Shown piece by piece: positions 17,427 to 25,048 of a DNA stretch of 64,000 bases. The stretch comes from Streptomyces sp. DH5 (GTDB lineage Bacteria; Actinomycetota; Actinomycetes; Streptomycetales; Streptomycetaceae). Numbering within the stretch: the first letter of the stretch is position 1; every line of letters starts with the position of its first letter. The translations under genes were made by a program, and so were the position numbers. The notes under the pieces are model-generated. The model did no database searches and was not told where the DNA came from. It saw nothing but the letters and a program-made list of their open reading frames with translations. The DNA lies in assembly GCF_020873915.1 (NCBI RefSeq), contig NZ_JAHWGP010000014.1, positions 101,634 through 165,633 of the forward strand, given 5' to 3'.

Positions 17427-18077
17427 TCACTTCTCCGCGACGACCGGCTGGAGCATCTTCAGCAGCCGCTTCTCGTCGAGCGCCGTCAGCGAGCGGGCCG
17501 CGATCTTCCCGTCCCGGTCCAGGACCAGGGTCGAGGGAACGGCCTGCGGGTTGAGGGTGCCCTTCTCGAAGCGGAGCATCAGCTTGCCCGTGGGGTCGTA
17601 CAGGCTCGGGTAGGGGATGCCGAAGTCCTTCTCGAAGTTCAGGGCGGCCGTGGTGCTGCCGTCGCGCGTGTTGATGCCGACGAACTGCACGCCCTTGTCG
17701 GCGTAGTCCTTCGCCACCTTGGCGAAGTACTTGGCCTCCGCGCGGCACGGGTTGCACCAGGAGCCCCACACGTTGAGGACGACGACCTTGCCCTTGTGGT
17801 CGGCGACGTCGAGCGGCTCGCCCTCGAGCGTCTCGCCGGACAGCTCGGGCGCGGCGGCGCGCTCGCCCGCGGGGACCGTGGAGATGCCGCCCTCGCCGAC
17901 CACGAAGTTGGTGTTGCCTCCCCCGCCCGACGTGCCGCCCGACGTGCACGCCGAGACGAGCAACGCGGTCACTGCGGCGCCCGCGGCCAGGGTGGCGCGG
18001 CGGCGGACGCGGGTGGCGCGGCGGGAGCTCTGCGGGGCTCGGTTCGAGCGCTGGGGGGCACGGCTGGCGGCACTCAT
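17427..18077 (-). CDS. resA: ResA/TlpA-like thioredoxin lipoprotein
   Basis: A 216-residue extracytoplasmic thiol-disulfide protein. The N terminus has a basic region, hydrophobic core and lipobox LVSAC (Cys about residue 41), so it is likely a lipoprotein. The thioredoxin domain follows with VVVLNVWGSWCNPCRAE, the WCxxC active site. It should reduce apocytochrome c cysteines before heme attachment, receiving electrons from CcdA. ATG 18077 opens the cytochrome c operon; the open frame upstream of it lacks the signal sequence context and is not used. Confidence 0.91.
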   Translation of the reverse strand: MSAASRAPQRSNRAPQSSRRATRVRRRATLAAGAAVTALLVSACTSGGTSGGGGNTNFVVGEGGISTVPAGERAAAPELSGETLEGEPLDVADHKGKVVVLNVWGSWCNPCRAEAKYFAKVAKDYADKGVQFVGINTRDGSTTAALNFEKDFGIPYPSLYDPTGKLMLRFEKGTLNPQAVPSTLVLDRDGKIAARSLTALDEKRLLKMLQPVVAEK

Positions 18078-18154
18078 GTGAAAAGTTTCGCATGCCCGTT
18101 CCGGGGATCTCGGGCACCCCCCTGTACGCCCCCTTGCGGGCGGAAACCCGCATT

Positions 18155-19477
18155 TCAGGCGGCGTCGGGGGCGCCCGTCCCGGTGGTGCCCGCGGGATCC
18201 TTCGTGAACGCCTTCCAGCCGCCTGCCGGTTCCTGTCCCACGTCCAGGGTGCGGAGCCGCTCCAGCACCTCGGGCCGCTGCACGTCCAGCCAGTCGGTGA
18301 ACTGCCGGAAGGAGACGAGCCTCACGTCGCCGCCCTTCTCCTTCTCCCGCGCGATGTGCTTGAGCGCCTGCTCCACGGCGTCCATGTAGATGCCGCCGTT
18401 CCACTGCTCGAAGTGGTTGCCGACGAAGAAGGGCGCCCGGTTCGACTCGTACGCCCGCTCGAAGCCGGATATGTAGGCACCGGCGGCCTGTTCACGCCAG
18501 CCCGGGTAGTTGTGGGCGGGGGCCTTGGTCGTGTTGAGGGACTGGTTGGCGAGCATGTTGTAGTCCATCGACAGGACCTCGAAGGAACGTCCGGGGAAAG
18601 GTATCTGCTGGAGCGGAAAATCCCATATGTCCTGCTTCTTCGCGGGCCAGACCTGCCGTCCGCCGGGCGAGGAGGCGTCGTAGCGCCAGCCGAGCTCGCG
18701 GGCGGTGGGCAGCAGCCGGTCCTGGCCGAGGAGGCAGGGCGTACGGCCGCCGACCAGCTCCTTGTCGTAGTCGAACGGCAGGGACGGCAGGTCGGTCCAG
18801 CCGGAGTTGGTGCGCCACTGCTTCACGAACGACGTGGCCTGCTCGATCTCGCTGCGCCACTGCCGTGACGTCCAGTTGCCGACGCTGCCGGAACCGGCGC
18901 AGAAGTGGCCGTTGAAGTGGGTGCCGATCTCGTGGCCCTCCAGCCAGGCGCGGCGGAGGTTCTTCAGCGTGTCCTTGATGTGCTCGTCGGTGAGGTAGCC
19001 GATGTCGGACGCGCCGCGCGGGTTGTTCGGCGGGTCGTAGAGCCGCTTCTTCGACTCGGGCAGCAGGTACACGCCCGAGAGGAAGAAGGTCATGGCCGCG
19101 CCGTGCTCCTTGGCGAGGTCCAGGAAGCGCGGGAAGAGCCCGTTGCCGACCTCACCGGCCCCGTCCCAGGAGAAGACGACGAACTGCGGGGGTGTCTGAC
19201 CCGGCTCCAGCGGCACCGGGCGGTCCGGCTGGTGGGGCTGCACGCCGGTGAAGGAGGTGGAACCGTCACCGATCGGGCGGGCCGTCCTGGCCGGCTCCGG
19301 CTTCGCCGTCCCGGGCCGGTCGCCGCCTCCGGAGCGGGAACGGTCGGGGGTCGCACCGTCCGTGCCCGTGAGGCCGCCGCAGCCGGCCAGCGAGACGGCG
19401 GCAGCGGCACCGGCCCCCGCACCGAGCCCGAGCATTCCCCTGCGGGAGAGAGCGCGCACGGCGTCCCCCTTCGTCAC
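18155..19477 (-). CDS. secreted lipoprotein resembling polysaccharide deacetylases
   Basis: A 440-residue protein with a Tat-like start (ALSRRGMLGLGAGAGAAAAV) ending in lipobox SLAGC. After a disordered stretch (to about residue 75), FVVFSWDGAG starts a domain with NodB-like order: Asp in SWDG, then GHEIGTHFNGHF, which matches the HxxxH metal motif of polysaccharide deacetylases, and later GNHFEQWNGG. It may act on cell-wall or secreted glycans; catalytic competence is not certain. Neither neighbour is co-directional within operon distance, apart from the resA gene just 77 bp downstream. Confidence 0.8.
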   Translation of the reverse strand: MTKGDAVRALSRRGMLGLGAGAGAAAAVSLAGCGGLTGTDGATPDRSRSGGGDRPGTAKPEPARTARPIGDGSTSFTGVQPHQPDRPVPLEPGQTPPQFVVFSWDGAGEVGNGLFPRFLDLAKEHGAAMTFFLSGVYLLPESKKRLYDPPNNPRGASDIGYLTDEHIKDTLKNLRRAWLEGHEIGTHFNGHFCAGSGSVGNWTSRQWRSEIEQATSFVKQWRTNSGWTDLPSLPFDYDKELVGGRTPCLLGQDRLLPTARELGWRYDASSPGGRQVWPAKKQDIWDFPLQQIPFPGRSFEVLSMDYNMLANQSLNTTKAPAHNYPGWREQAAGAYISGFERAYESNRAPFFVGNHFEQWNGGIYMDAVEQALKHIAREKEKGGDVRLVSFRQFTDWLDVQRPEVLERLRTLDVGQEPAGGWKAFTKDPAGTTGTGAPDAA

Positions 19478-19552
19478 GTCCCTGGGTGGTCACTCACTCA
19501 GAGGACGCGACGGAGCGGGGGGTTCCCGCCGAATGCGGAGGTTTCGCAACGA

Positions 19553-19582
19553 AGTCCCGGGAGGCCGTGTCCTCCCGGGACT
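19553..19582. terminator. terminator hairpin of the hemL-phosphatase unit
   Basis: A perfect 12-bp stem, AGTCCCGGGAGG and its complement, with a 6-base loop lies 38 bp past the stop of the histidine phosphatase gene on the minus strand. Its position supports transcription termination. Confidence 0.75.
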
Positions 19583-19619
19583 CACGCCCGTTGCGCATCG
19601 AACGCCTCATGCCTCGCGG

Positions 19620-20339
19620 CTACGCCCCGAAGGCCTTGCCCTTGCCCTTCACCGGCTTGGCGCCCGCCAGCAGATGCGCGGGAACGAGATCGCGGGCCGG
19701 CTCGCTGTAGCCGACGGAGACGATCCTGTCCCCCCGGTAGGTGAACGTGGTCAGCGACGCCAGGGTGCACTGCCGCTTGCGCGGGTCGTGCCACAGCCGC
19801 CGCTTCTCGACGTAGGACCGCACGATCCAGATCGGCAGCTGATGGCTCACCAGCACCGCCTCGTGCCCGCGCGCCGCGTCCTTCGCCGCGTTCAGCGCGC
19901 CCATCATCCGGATGACCTGCTCGACGTACGGCTCGCCCCAGGACGGCCTGAACGGGTTGACGACGTGCTTCCAGTTGGCCGGGCGGCGCAGCGCGCCGTC
20001 GCCGATGCCGAAGGTCTTGCCCTGGAAGACGTTCTCCGCCTCGATGAGCCGCTCGTCGGTGACGATGTCCAGGCCGTGCGCCTTGGCGATGGGCTCGGCC
20101 GTCTCCTGCGCCCGCTCCAGCGGGGAGGCGACGACACGGGTGACGTCGCGGGCGGCGAGGTGCTCCCCCACCCGGTCGGCCATGCGCCGGCCCAGTTCGG
20201 AGAGGTGGTAGCCGGCCAGCCGGCCGTAGAGGACACCGCCGGGGTTCTCGACCTCGCCGTGCCGCATCAGGTGGACGACGGTGATGTCGTCGTCCTTCTG
20301 GACGACGGTGATGTCGTCGTCCTTCTCCGGCGCGCTCAT
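19620..20339 (-). CDS. histidine phosphatase family protein (phosphoglycerate mutase-like)
   Basis: A 239-residue protein with the RHG motif [11 protein letters not shown] (phospho-His in RHG, about residue 29) and the second catalytic region [11 protein letters not shown] near residue 165. It belongs to the branched histidine phosphatase family; substrates range from phosphoglycerate to cofactor precursors, and none is evident. Its ATG overlaps the hemL stop (ATGA), tying it to heme synthesis by context only. The N terminus carries a 27-bp tandem duplication: KDDDITVVQ followed by KDDDITVV, directly before the RHG motif. Confidence 0.87.
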   Translation of the reverse strand: MSAPEKDDDITVVQKDDDITVVHLMRHGEVENPGGVLYGRLAGYHLSELGRRMADRVGEHLAARDVTRVVASPLERAQETAEPIAKAHGLDIVTDERLIEAENVFQGKTFGIGDGALRRPANWKHVVNPFRPSWGEPYVEQVIRMMGALNAAKDAARGHEAVLVSHQLPIWIVRSYVEKRRLWHDPRKRQCTLASLTTFTYRGDRIVSVGYSEPARDLVPAHLLAGAKPVKGKGKAFGA

Positions 20340-21652
20340 GCCGTGGCCTCCGCCGCTGCTCGGGCCGCCGCCGGGAGGGCGTCGGCGATGCGCTGGACGG
20401 CCCGCTCGTCGTGGGCCGTGGACACGAACCAGGACTCGAACGACGACGGCGGCAGGTAGACGCCGTCGGCGAGCAGCGAGTGGAAGAACGCGGTGAAGCG
20501 GAACGACTCCTGCGCCTTGGCGTCGTCGTAGTCGCGCACCGCACGGTCGGTGAAGAACACCGAGAACATGTTGGAGGCGTTCTGCAGCGTGTGCGCGACG
20601 CCCTCCTTGCTCAGCGCCTCGGTGACGAGCGACCGGATCTGCGCCGAGACGGCGTCGACCTTCTCGTACGCGGCGTCGTCGAGCAGGCGCAGCTGGGCGA
20701 GGCCGGCGGCGGTGGCGACGGGGTTCCCGGAGAGGGTGCCGGCCTGGTAGACGGGCCCGGTGGGGGCGAGGTGCGCCATGACGTCGGCGCGCCCGCCGAA
20801 GGCCGCGGCCGGGAAGCCGCCGCCCATCACCTTGCCGAAGGTCATCAGGTCGGGCCGCACCCCGTCGACGCCGTACCAGCCGGCACGGCTGGTACGGAAG
20901 CCCGTCATCACCTCGTCGGAGATGTACAGCGCGCCGTTCGCGGCGCACGCGTCCTTCAGCCCCTGGTTGAAGCCGGGCAGAGGCGGGACGACACCCATGT
21001 TGCCCGGCGACGCCTCGGTGATCACGCAGGCGATCTCACCGGGGTGCGCGGCGAACGCGGCGCGCACCGCGTCGAGGTCGTTGTACGGCAGCACGATCGT
21101 GTCGCCGGCCTGCGCTCCCGTCACGCCGGGCGTGTCGGGCAGCGCGAAGGTGGCCACCCCCGACCCGGCCGAGGCGAGCAGCGAGTCGACGTGCCCGTGG
21201 TAGCAGCCGGCGAACTTGACGACCTTGGTGCGCCGCGTGAACCCGCGGGCGAGCCGGATCGCCGACATGGTGGCCTCGGTCCCACTGGAGACCAGCCGCA
21301 CCTGCTCCAGCGGCTCGATCCGGGCGACCATCTCCTCGGCGAGCGCGACCTCGCCCTCACCGGGGGTGCCGAAGGACGTGCCGCGTGCGACGGCCTCCTG
21401 CACGGCGGCGATCACCTCGGGGTGCGCGTGCCCGAGGATCATCGGACCCCACGAGCACACGAGGTCGACGTACTCGCGCCCGTCGGCGTCGGTGAGGTAG
21501 GGACCGGTTCCTGACACCATGAACCGGGGGGTGCCGCCGACGGCCCGGAAGGCACGCACCGGTGAGTTCACACCACCGGGAGTGACGGCCGCGGCACGAT
21601 CGAACAGCGCCTGCGAGGCTTGGGCTTCGTACGAGTATGGCAGTTCGCTCAT
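20336..21652 (-). CDS. hemL: glutamate-1-semialdehyde 2,1-aminomutase
   Basis: HemL converts glutamate-1-semialdehyde to 5-aminolevulinate, the first tetrapyrrole precursor, using PLP in the cytosol. The 438-residue protein has [20 protein letters not shown] near the N terminus, [11 protein letters not shown], and the PLP lysine Lys274 in [18 protein letters not shown] 21652 gives the usual start; the frame stays open to 21901 without family similarity. It is first in a unit with the histidine phosphatase. Heme supply would serve the cytochrome c operon a few kilobases away. Confidence 0.95.
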   Translation of the reverse strand: MSELPYSYEAQASQALFDRAAAVTPGGVNSPVRAFRAVGGTPRFMVSGTGPYLTDADGREYVDLVCSWGPMILGHAHPEVIAAVQEAVARGTSFGTPGEGEVALAEEMVARIEPLEQVRLVSSGTEATMSAIRLARGFTRRTKVVKFAGCYHGHVDSLLASAGSGVATFALPDTPGVTGAQAGDTIVLPYNDLDAVRAAFAAHPGEIACVITEASPGNMGVVPPLPGFNQGLKDACAANGALYISDEVMTGFRTSRAGWYGVDGVRPDLMTFGKVMGGGFPAAAFGGRADVMAHLAPTGPVYQAGTLSGNPVATAAGLAQLRLLDDAAYEKVDAVSAQIRSLVTEALSKEGVAHTLQNASNMFSVFFTDRAVRDYDDAKAQESFRFTAFFHSLLADGVYLPPSSFESWFVSTAHDERAVQRIADALPAAARAAAEATA

Positions 21653-22135
21653 GACCTGCGACTTCTCCGACCTTCTCCGACGTCCCGGGACTCTCGCCGG
21701 GCTGCGGGTGCGTGTGACGTGTTTCAGGGTAGGCCAGCGGCGGCCTTCGGCATCCGGCCCCCGATGCGCCGTGATCTGCGAAACTGTCGTCTGGTACACA
21801 CAGCTCACACGGCCAGGGCGACGAGGGGCCGCGGCCGTCCCCCCGGACGAGATGTCCGGCCGCACGTTTCGGCGGGCGGCCGTGGGGGAGGTCACTGTCA
21901 CGATGATCGGGTTGCGCGGCGGGGCCCGCGCGTCCTAGAAAAGCAGTCGGGTGGAGATATGCATCGCGGTGGCGGACTGGGCGAGGGGACCGACGACCTG
22001 GGTCCTCGACGTGCCCGGCGGGGAAGGCACCGACGCAAGACGGAGGAATCGGACGAGACACGCCGCACCCACGGCGAGCCGGAGCGGATCGGCCCCCTGA
22101 GCGGGGCGGGGAGCAGGAATGGTGGTCGGGTGGGG
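21653..22135. other. 483-bp gap upstream of hemL and of the att gene
   Basis: This divergent intergenic stretch should hold promoters for hemL (minus) and the gene at 22136 (plus). An in-frame ATG at 21959 could extend the latter by 59 mostly Arg-rich residues, but its GGAG lies only 2 bases away and codon third positions look weaker than inside the gene. I see no other gene. Confidence 0.4.
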
Positions 22136-22567
22136 GTGACGTACAAGTACTTCGGCGCGCCGGACGGCGCCACCGCGGCCCGCGTCCCGATCTCCATGCG
22201 CCCCGAGGAGCTCGGCGGCGACGAGCTCGGCATGAACGGCATGTTCACCAAGATCAAGCCGGAGACCATGGCCGCGATGGTCCTCACGGGCATCGAGGGC
22301 GTCCCCCTGCACAAGGTCCCGCCCCTGGAACTGGTCGTCCTGCACCCCGACTACGCGGTCGTGAAGCTCCCCATGACGGTCGTCGACCCCCTGCGCGGCA
22401 TAGGCGAGGAAGCGGTCGGCGCGGCGGCGTTCATCTGGTCCACGGTCCCGGACCGCGGCGGCCCCCGCGACGCGTTCAACGTGTACCAGCTGCTGCACGA
22501 GTGGCAGGACTTCAGCCACCGGCTGCACGAGGCGGGGCACCAGGCGTACTGCCTGGTGTGGCCCTGA
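22136..22567 (+). CDS. conserved hypothetical protein whose 3' end is the integration site
   Basis: A 143-residue, probably cytosolic protein starting at GTG with TYKYFGAPDG and ending HEWQDFSHRLHEAGHQAYCLVWP. I do not recognise a domain. It looks well conserved in style (balanced composition, strong third-position GC). The last 75 bases are repeated at 33478-33552, so the integrated element has replaced the 3' end of the gene with its own copy and left the protein unchanged. A start at 21959 is possible. Followed by a TTCG-loop terminator. Confidence 0.78.
   Translation: MTYKYFGAPDGATAARVPISMRPEELGGDELGMNGMFTKIKPETMAAMVLTGIEGVPLHKVPPLELVVLHPDYAVVKLPMTVVDPLRGIGEEAVGAAAFIWSTVPDRGGPRDAFNVYQLLHEWQDFSHRLHEAGHQAYCLVWP
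22493..22567 (+). other. attL: left copy of the 75-bp att repeat
   Basis: This 75-bp segment, the last 24 codons and stop of the preceding gene, recurs at 33478-33552 with 4 mismatches. The longest identical runs are the first 20 bases (CTGCACGAGTGGCAGGACTT) and the last 27. It lies beside the integrase gene, as expected for an att junction. Confidence 0.85.
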
Positions 22568-22587
22568 CCTGGGGTTTTACTGGTATT

Positions 22588-22615
22588 GGGCGGGGTCTTC
22601 GGGCCTCGCCCTTTT
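22588..22615. terminator. TTCG-loop terminator after the att gene
   Basis: GGGCGGGGTC, TTCG loop and GGCCTCGCCC form a 10-bp stem with two G-T pairs, followed by TTTT. It ends the gene at 22567 and opposes the integrase transcript. A diverged copy is found past attR. Confidence 0.8.
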
Positions 22616-22634
22616 CCGTGCCGGAGAGGGGCCG

Positions 22635-23978
22635 TCAGGCGGCCAGGGCACATTGAGGGCACATGGGTTTTGCCGGGGGTTCTGGTGTGCCCTGGGCGGC
22701 GGGCGGGGCGCCGTCGTCTTCGGCTTCTTCGGCTTCCGTGAAGGCGTCGTCGATCGCCTTGCGGGTACGGGTCTCGCTGGACGGCAGCAGGTGCGTGTAC
22801 GTCCGCAGCGTGAAGCCGGGGTCCGAGTGGCCGAGGTACTCGGAGAGCGCCTTGATGCTCTCCCCCGTGTCCAGGAGCACGGAGGCGTAGGCGTGCCGGA
22901 GGGCGTGCATGCCGTCGTCCGGGGCTGCCTGGAGGTACCTCGCCCCGCGCTCGCGGGGAGGGATCACGCCGGCGGCGGCCAGGGCGAGCTTCCAGGTGCC
23001 CATGTTGAAGACGCTGCGGTTGTAGGCCCGATCCTTCTCGTCGACGAAGAGCAGGCGGAAGGTCTTGGGCTCACCGTCGGGCTTGGCCCAGGGCAGCGTG
23101 ACCTCGACCGGCGGAAACTCCTTCATGTGGGTCTTGAGGACGGCGGCCAGCTGAGCCGACAGAGGAACTGACCGGATCTTGTTGCCCTTCGGCAGGGCGA
23201 AGACGGGCTTGGTGCCCACCAGTCGTACCTGACGGTTGACGTGGGTCCAGCCGCCCTTGAAGTCGATGTCCTCGACGGCGAAGCCGAACACCTCGCCCTG
23301 GCGCAGACCGCAGCCGAAGGCGAGCTTGCCACCGGCCTGGAAGCGCTTCGGGAGCCCGGCGATAACGGCGCGTACGCGCTCCATCGACCAGGGAATGATC
23401 TTCTTCTTGGTCGCCGTAGGCAGCTTCACCGACTTTGCCTTGCAGGGGTTCTTCGGCAGCAACCCGTCCTCCACGGCCATGCCGAGGATGCTGGAGAGGA
23501 TGTCGAAAATGCCCTCGATCGTCGACACCTCGAAGCCGCCGTCCTGAAGCGTGCGGACCCAGCCCTGAATGACCGAGGGCTTGTTCAGGGACCGCAGCTC
23601 GCGCCGGCCGAGGTGGGCGACGATGTGGTTGCGGACGATGGCCTCGTAGCGGAGGGCCGTGGTCGGGCCCACCGAGTTCGCGTCGAGCCACTTCTGGGCG
23701 TAGGCGCCGAGCGTCTGCTTCGTCTCGGCGGGAACGACGTAACTGCCGCTCCGGATCTCGACGTCGACCTCGGCCGCCCGCTTGTCGGCTTCGGCTCTCG
23801 TGTGGAAGTTCTCCTTGCGCTGGTGGCCGTCCAGGTCTCGATACCGGACCTGCCAGCGCTTGCCGATCCCATGATCCGATGTCGGCACCATTCGCCGGGT
23901 GCGGCTCTTGTGCTCGCCGCACTGGATCTCGTCCGGCTTGGGGTGGGACTTGTGCCAGCGGTCGTATACGTCAGCCAA
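22635..23978 (-). CDS. int: tyrosine site-specific integrase
   Basis: A 447-residue phage/AICE-type integrase that should catalyse integration and, with an excisionase, excision. N-terminal half: an arm-binding domain (YRDLDGHQRKENFHTRAEAD) and SAM-like core-binding domain (TLGAYAQKWLDANSVGPTTALRYEAIVRNHI). Catalytic residues: Arg226 in GLRQGE, His358 and Arg361 in HALRHAY, His384 in GHSD and Tyr394 in RTYTHL. The start is TTG 23978: AGGAGG sits six bases upstream and the codon overlaps the XRE stop. The C-terminal MCPQCALAA codons include two direct AGGGCACAT repeats, likely an integrase arm site. Confidence 0.93.
   Translation of the reverse strand: MADVYDRWHKSHPKPDEIQCGEHKSRTRRMVPTSDHGIGKRWQVRYRDLDGHQRKENFHTRAEADKRAAEVDVEIRSGSYVVPAETKQTLGAYAQKWLDANSVGPTTALRYEAIVRNHIVAHLGRRELRSLNKPSVIQGWVRTLQDGGFEVSTIEGIFDILSSILGMAVEDGLLPKNPCKAKSVKLPTATKKKIIPWSMERVRAVIAGLPKRFQAGGKLAFGCGLRQGEVFGFAVEDIDFKGGWTHVNRQVRLVGTKPVFALPKGNKIRSVPLSAQLAAVLKTHMKEFPPVEVTLPWAKPDGEPKTFRLLFVDEKDRAYNRSVFNMGTWKLALAAAGVIPPRERGARYLQAAPDDGMHALRHAYASVLLDTGESIKALSEYLGHSDPGFTLRTYTHLLPSSETRTRKAIDDAFTEAEEAEDDGAPPAAQGTPEPPAKPMCPQCALAA
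22645..22664. repeat. paired AGGGCACAT direct repeats, left end (arm-site candidate)
   Basis: AGGGCACAT occurs at 22645 and 22656 with an 11-bp period. The same nonamer pair with the same period and orientation lies at 33350-33369 near the other end. This is what tyrosine integrase arm-type sites look like. The left pair lies inside the integrase 3' coding end. Confidence 0.6.
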
Positions 23979-24291
23979 GAAGGGCCTCCTGAGCTCGGCC
24001 GCGGGCATCTGCGCCGACGTGGCGAGGATGGGCGTCGGAGCGGGCCCCAAGTGGCAACAGAGCCGTCGGTGGAACACCGAGGGCTGCAGCGATCACGACG
24101 AGGTCGTCGATGTCGCAGCGACGATGGGCGCGTTCGGTGCGGCTGAGTGCGGTGTTGGTCATCGGGCGTCCCATCGCGGTGCAACGGGCGGCCAGCTGAT
24201 GCTGGGTGAGGCCGAGCGCCAGTCGTATGTGTTCGATGGCGCGGGCGGCGTGGAGGCCGGCGGGGCCTATTTCAAGAGGTCGAGTTGCCAT
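23971..24291 (-). CDS. XRE family helix-turn-helix regulator
   Basis: A 106-residue protein whose N-terminal 75 residues form an XRE/Cro-type HTH: AIEHIRLALGLTQHQLAARC, a recognition stretch TNTALSRTERAHR and LVVIAAALGVPPTALLPLG. Its end overlaps the integrase start (TTGGCTGA), so the two are translationally coupled. It is divergent from the excisionase-like gene at 24677. The 385-bp divergent region contains two copies of an 18-bp operator-like element that would be natural targets. A start at 24291 is chosen; the frame is open to 24420. Confidence 0.82.
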   Translation of the reverse strand: MATRPLEIGPAGLHAARAIEHIRLALGLTQHQLAARCTAMGRPMTNTALSRTERAHRRCDIDDLVVIAAALGVPPTALLPLGARSDAHPRHVGADARGRAQEALLG

Positions 24292-24330
24292 GACAGGTAG
24301 CTGTAACTTGCAGCCGGAGCCTTTGGCAAT

Positions 24331-24348
24331 AGTTGGTTCACGAACTCT
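24331..24348 (+). promoter_or_regulatory. operator-like site 1 of the element's divergent control region
   Basis: AGTTGGTTCACGAACTCT, centred about 50 bp upstream of the XRE start. It matches site 2 at 24591 on the opposite strand at 16 of 18 positions; the arms GTTC/GAAC are palindromic. Confidence 0.6.
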
Positions 24349-24590
24349 ACAGAAGTCTCCGTCCGTCGGGTCGCTAATTGGTCCGGAGGATATCCGCCGC
24401 AAGGCACCTGAAATCCGCACTGCGGTTTTGGCGCGATTCGGAAAGCGAGCGCAGTGTAGCTTGCAGCAGCATCCGACGGGGCCACCGCCTGCGGTTACGA
24501 GCCGCCCATCGCGCCGGCGCTAACTTTTTGGTTGACCGGCGATTCGCCCTTACGGTTATGACCCCCCGGCCACCCAATGGGAACTGCTGG

Positions 24591-24608
24591 AGAGTTCTAG
24601 AACCAACT
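24591..24608 (-). promoter_or_regulatory. operator-like site 2 of the element's divergent control region
   Basis: Read on the minus strand this is AGTTGGTTCTAGAACTCT, with the perfect palindrome GTTCTAGAAC at its centre. It lies 69 bp before the excisionase-like start at 24677. With site 1 it brackets the control region in opposite orientation. The intervening DNA also has a partial direct repeat (TGTAACTTGCAGC at 24302, TGTAGCTTGCAGC at 24455). Confidence 0.6.
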
Positions 24609-24676
24609 CTGGACTTCTTCGCCCGGGGTGTGGCTGTGTTGTCCACGCTGTTGTCCGAAAACGAAAATGGAGCCCT

Positions 24677-24913
24677 ATGTCGAGCCTTTTCCCCCGTTCT
24701 GCCCGCACCGCCGCCGACGCCTCCCGACGCGGCCCCCTGGCCACCCCGGCGGAAGTCGCCGAGTACCTCGGGGTGCCGGTGAAGACCCTCTACCAGTGGA
24801 AGTACCGGGGCATCGGCCCCAACGTGCACAAGGTCGGCCGGCACCTGCGCTACCGCTGGCACGAGGTCGACGCCTGGCTCGACCAGCAGACCGCGTACGA
24901 CCTCACGGCATGA
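24677..24913 (+). CDS. xis: small helix-turn-helix protein, excisionase-like
   Basis: A 78-residue protein of the MerR/AlpA-type winged-helix class: LATPAEVAEYLGVPVKTLYQWKYRGIGPNVHKVGRHLRYRWHEVDAWLDQQ. Such small proteins act as excisionases or as activators of transfer genes in Streptomyces integrative elements. The ATG follows GGAG at 6 bases. It is divergent from the XRE-integrase pair and heads the plus-strand operon with the DUF3631 gene, which begins 135 bp later. The xis symbol is inferred from size, type and location. Confidence 0.82.
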   Translation: MSSLFPRSARTAADASRRGPLATPAEVAEYLGVPVKTLYQWKYRGIGPNVHKVGRHLRYRWHEVDAWLDQQTAYDLTA

Positions 24914-25048
24914 CTCACGGGGGAACAGAGCGACCCCCGGCGTGCCAACGCCGAGGGCCGGAGATTCCCCTGCGCATCGCCCATCCCTGAACGAACCGGT
25001 GAGGGGCGGGACCTTGCCCGTCCTGTCCCTCACCAGAGAGGAACGTCT

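Noticed and set aside
22493-22667. tRNA gene as integration site
   Set aside because: The repeated segment is the 3' end of a protein gene; no cloverleaf or CCA-adjacent T-arm sequence is visible.
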